From Planctomycetota bacterium (GTDB lineage: Bacteria > Planctomycetota > J058 > JAJDCQ01): 43,896 nucleotides of DNA. The notes beneath the pieces were generated by a model. The model saw nothing but the letters and a program-made list of their open reading frames with translations. It was not told the DNA's origin and made no database searches. The position numbers and the translations under genes are program-made. Numbering within the stretch: position 1 is the first letter of the stretch; every line of letters begins with the position of its first letter. The stretch lies in assembly GCA_029260755.1 (NCBI GenBank), contig JAJDCQ010000127.1, positions 1-43,896 on the forward strand. The letters are read 5' to 3'. Below are positions 42,165 through 43,896 of this stretch, piece by piece.

Positions 42165-42518
42165 ATGGCGAAGCGACCGACGAGTGGCGACGGCTGGGAG
42201 CTCATCCGCGCCGGCGGAAGGAGCGGTCGCGACGGCCTCGGCGGGGGCGGATCCGACGCGGGCGGCGGCCTCCGCGAGAGCGCCGCGCCCGGCGATCAGA
42301 AGATCCGCGTCCAGGAGGAGAAGCGCGCGAAGGGCAAGGTCGTCACCGTCGCCCGCGGGTTCCTCCTGACCGACGACGACTTGAAGGCGCTCGCGAAGCG
42401 CCTCAAGGCGGTCTGCGGCGCCGGCGGCAAGGCCGACGGCGACGCCATCGAGGTGCAGGGCCGCCACGCCGAAAAGCTCCGCGACGCGCTCCGCGACGCG
42501 GGATACACCGTTCGTTAG
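42165..42518 (+). CDS. yciH: SUI1/eIF1-like translation factor (YciH family)
   Basis: A 117-residue protein with a Gly-rich N-terminal half and a C-terminal SUI1 fold at about 50-117: RAKGKVVTVARGF, LAKRLKAVCGAGG and IEVQGRHAEKLRDAL, as in YciH. YciH-type proteins act on initiation fidelity or as translation inhibitors under stress. It lies between the acyl-CoA synthetase and GST genes, 13 and 23 bp apart, which is probably a neighbour effect rather than a pathway link. Confidence 0.88.
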   Translation: MAKRPTSGDGWELIRAGGRSGRDGLGGGGSDAGGGLRESAAPGDQKIRVQEEKRAKGKVVTVARGFLLTDDDLKALAKRLKAVCGAGGKADGDAIEVQGRHAEKLRDALRDAGYTVR

Positions 42519-42541
42519 CCCGGATGGAAGAGGAGAGCTCG

Positions 42542-43189
42542 ATGCCGACCCTCCACGGAGTCAGCGTCTCGCCGTACGTTCGCAAGGTGATGGTCGCCCT
42601 CGCCGAGAAGGGCGTCGCCTACGACCAGAACCCGATCACGCCGTTCACGACGCCGCCGGGCTACCGGAAGATGAGCCCGCTCGGCCGGATCCCCTGCTGG
42701 GAGGACGGCGACTTCACCCTGCCCGACTCGTCCTGCATCATCGGGATGCTCGAGCGGAGTCACCCCGAGCCGAGCCTCTGCCCGAGCGATCCGAAGGAGC
42801 TCGGCCGCGCCCTCTGGTTCGAGGAGTACGCCGACACGTGGGTCTTCCGCGAGTCGATCCAGCCGGTGTTCTTCGAGCGGGTCGTGAAGAAGCTCATCGG
42901 GCAGGAGACTGACCAGGCGGCCGTCGACGAGGCGCTCGGCGAGACGATCCCGAAGACGTTCAAGTACCTCGAGGGGCAGATCGGCGACCGCGAGTGGCTC
43001 GTCGGCGACCGCTTCGGCCTGGCCGACCTCGCCACCGCGAGCCCGTTCGTGAACTTCGTCCACGCCGGCGAGAAGGTCGATGCCGGGACGTTCCCGAAGC
43101 TCGCCGCCTACGTCGAGCGCGTCCACGCGCGGCCGAGCTTCCAGGCGTGCATCGCGAAGGACCGCGAGTTCCTCGGAGGCGGGAAGTGA
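42542..43189 (+). CDS. Glutathione S-transferase family protein
   Basis: A 215-residue GST-fold protein. The thioredoxin-like N-terminal part has SPYVRKVMVALAEKGVAY and LGRIPCWEDGDFTLPDSSCI (the cis-Pro and the ES/DS glutathione-gamma-glutamyl motif); the helical C-terminal part has a GLADLATASPF segment. An in-frame ATG at 42524 also exists, but the ATG at 42542 has GAGGAG 6-8 bp upstream and begins the domain correctly. It is the last gene of the run starting with the acyl-CoA synthetase. Likely a cytosolic detoxifying or isomerising enzyme; the substrate is unknown. Confidence 0.9.
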   Translation: MPTLHGVSVSPYVRKVMVALAEKGVAYDQNPITPFTTPPGYRKMSPLGRIPCWEDGDFTLPDSSCIIGMLERSHPEPSLCPSDPKELGRALWFEEYADTWVFRESIQPVFFERVVKKLIGQETDQAAVDEALGETIPKTFKYLEGQIGDREWLVGDRFGLADLATASPFVNFVHAGEKVDAGTFPKLAAYVERVHARPSFQACIAKDREFLGGGK

Positions 43190-43313
43190 CCGGCGGCCGC
43201 GCGAGCGCCTGGATCGGCGCCGCCGTCGTCGTCGCGCTCGCGGTCCTCGAATCCGTGAGATCTCTGGCCTGACCGGTCTGCACCGACGACCTCTCGCAGT
43301 GCAAGAGCAGGCT
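43190..43313. other. Short spacer after the GST gene
   Basis: A 28-codon frame begins at a GTG overlapping the GST stop (43186) and encodes a possible membrane helix (IGAAVVVALAVLESV). It ends at 43272. It may be the stub of a gene cut by repeat insertion, but I do not call it. Confidence 0.25.
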
Positions 43314-43500
43314 GTTCCAGGAACACGGGTCTTCTTGCACGAACGGGGAACGATCCACAGATTTCACCGATTTCACAGATTGGGAGTTGCGAAGACGGTC
43401 ATCCTCGCCGCCAGCGGAGGCCCGTCCGCGTTCGGCAAGACCCGCGAGCCGCCCGCGGCGATCTGTGTAATCTGTGAAATCTGTGGATCGTTTCTCGCGA
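43314..43500. repeat. Period-9 hairpin repeat (CACAGATT type)
   Basis: The left arm at 43351-43382 is built of three 9-bp units (CACAGATTT, CACCGATTT, CACAGATTG) and the right arm at about 43459-43490 is its inverted copy, around a 76-bp centre. It is preceded by GTTCCAGGAACA (43314-43325), an inverted repeat itself, which also heads each of the two right-edge units at 43519 and 43723. Its right flank GGGAGTTGCG resembles GCGAGTTGCC of those units. Confidence 0.78.
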
Positions 43501-43518
43501 CGGCAATCGCGTGCGCGT

Positions 43519-43896
43519 GTTCCAGGAACAGGAGTCTCGGGCGGAGCACCAGGACGGGGACGCGTCGGCAATGGCTCGGCGACGCCCGAATCAATCCGAG
43601 TAATCCGCGAAATCCGCGGTTCGGTCTCTTTAGGCGTTGAACCCAGTAGGAACCGCGGATTACGCGGACTACGCGGATTGCGAGTTGCCGGCGCGCAGTT
43701 CATTGCCGACGCCTGCGCTCCCGTTCCAGGAACAGGAGTCTCGGGCGGGCGCCGCGACGTGTCGGCAATGGCTCGGCGACGCCCGAATCAATCCGAGTAA
43801 TCCGCGAAATCCGCGGTTCGGTCTCTTTAGGCGTTGAACCCAGTAGGAACCGCGGATTACGCGGACTACGCGGATTGCGAGTTGCCGGCGCGCAGT
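43519..43896. repeat. Tandem duplication of a period-9 hairpin repeat, running off the edge
   Basis: Unit 1 starts at 43519 and unit 2 at 43723, both with GTTCCAGGAACAGGAG. The stretch 43564-43699 is repeated without a mismatch at 43761-43896 (offset 197), while the first part of the unit differs by a 7-bp indel. Each unit holds an inverted pair of CGCGGATT-type arms (43592-43622 with 43650-43680; 43789-43819 with 43847-43877). The array probably continues past the window. No coding frame is credible here. Confidence 0.85.

Noticed and set aside
39308..42205. Minus-strand frame of about 965 codons
   Set aside because: Antisense to the oxygenase and acyl-CoA synthetase genes, whose motifs are unambiguous.
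43186..43272. 28-codon GTG frame overlapping the GST stop
   Set aside because: Very short; the hydrophobic stretch could be chance. Kept only as a note in the spacer entry.
43519..43896. CRISPR array
   Set aside because: Two long units of about 200 bp with hairpin arms and no short regular repeats or unique spacers; no cas gene in the window.

Overview
The window is high-GC, gene-dense bacterial DNA. It carries seven Hanks-type Ser/Thr kinase genes in 44 kb, most with a cytosolic kinase domain, one membrane segment and a large C-terminal sensor or repeat region. The kinases (GRGGMGVVYRA loops), the sulfatase-modifying-factor-like domains, the AurF-type oxygenase, the SUI1/YciH factor and the period-8/9 intergenic hairpin repeats together suggest a planctomycete-like organism (Planctomycetota most likely, Myxococcota a weaker alternative). 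This is inference from gene style; there is no rRNA gene or marker in the window to settle it.

Layout. 1-618: no convincing gene; decayed, with GGGGTCAGGCCT inverted repeats. 619-3687 (-): zinc-ribbon/kinase/TPR protein. 3858-6629 (+): secreted M16 peptidase. 6630-7951: a receiver-domain protein (6858-7304, -) between two repeat elements, one a 310-bp MITE-like element (7388-7697). 7952-10200 (+): two alpha/beta hydrolases in tandem, meeting a convergent DUF4937-type gene. 10967-13239 (+): an ApbE-DUF2271 fusion and a PepSY-type membrane protein, a flavin/redox pair. 13327-17895 (+): kinase with about 20 WD40-like blades. 17903-19545 (-): AurF-like diiron oxygenase and its TetR regulator, with an operator/promoter upstream. 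19710-22373 (+): kinase with two FGE-sulfatase-like domains. 22475-23152 (+): bPH-domain membrane protein ending inside a second MITE-like copy. 23542-23799 (+): small membrane protein. 23786-31781 (-): a four-gene run reading, in transcription order, exported glutamate-dehydrogenase-like protein, kinase-TPR, HTTM/vitamin-K-carboxylase-like membrane protein, kinase-TPR. 31894-32820 (+): divergent exported HEAT-like protein. 33096-36380 (+): kinase with Ig-like modules and a beta-propeller. 36398-38818 (-): kinase with an unknown sensor. 38973-43189 (+): five metabolic/housekeeping genes (glyoxalase I, 2OG-Fe(II) oxygenase, long-chain acyl-CoA synthetase, SUI1/YciH, GST). 43190-43896: hairpin repeats and a tandem duplication running off the window edge.

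How the parts may work together. The kinases look like independent transmembrane sensors with TPR, WD40, Ig/propeller or FGE-like outer domains. The most unusual unit is 23786-31781: a protein with an apparent Sec signal peptide but all the catalytic residues of glutamate dehydrogenase, apparently co-transcribed with two paralogous receptor kinases and a membrane protein retaining the lysine of vitamin-K-dependent carboxylases. I know of no described system with this composition. The intergenic gaps hold two repeat superfamilies (period-8 ACGGAG type, period-9 CGCGGATT/CACAGATT type) that share one architecture: a periodic arm, a spacer and the inverted arm.
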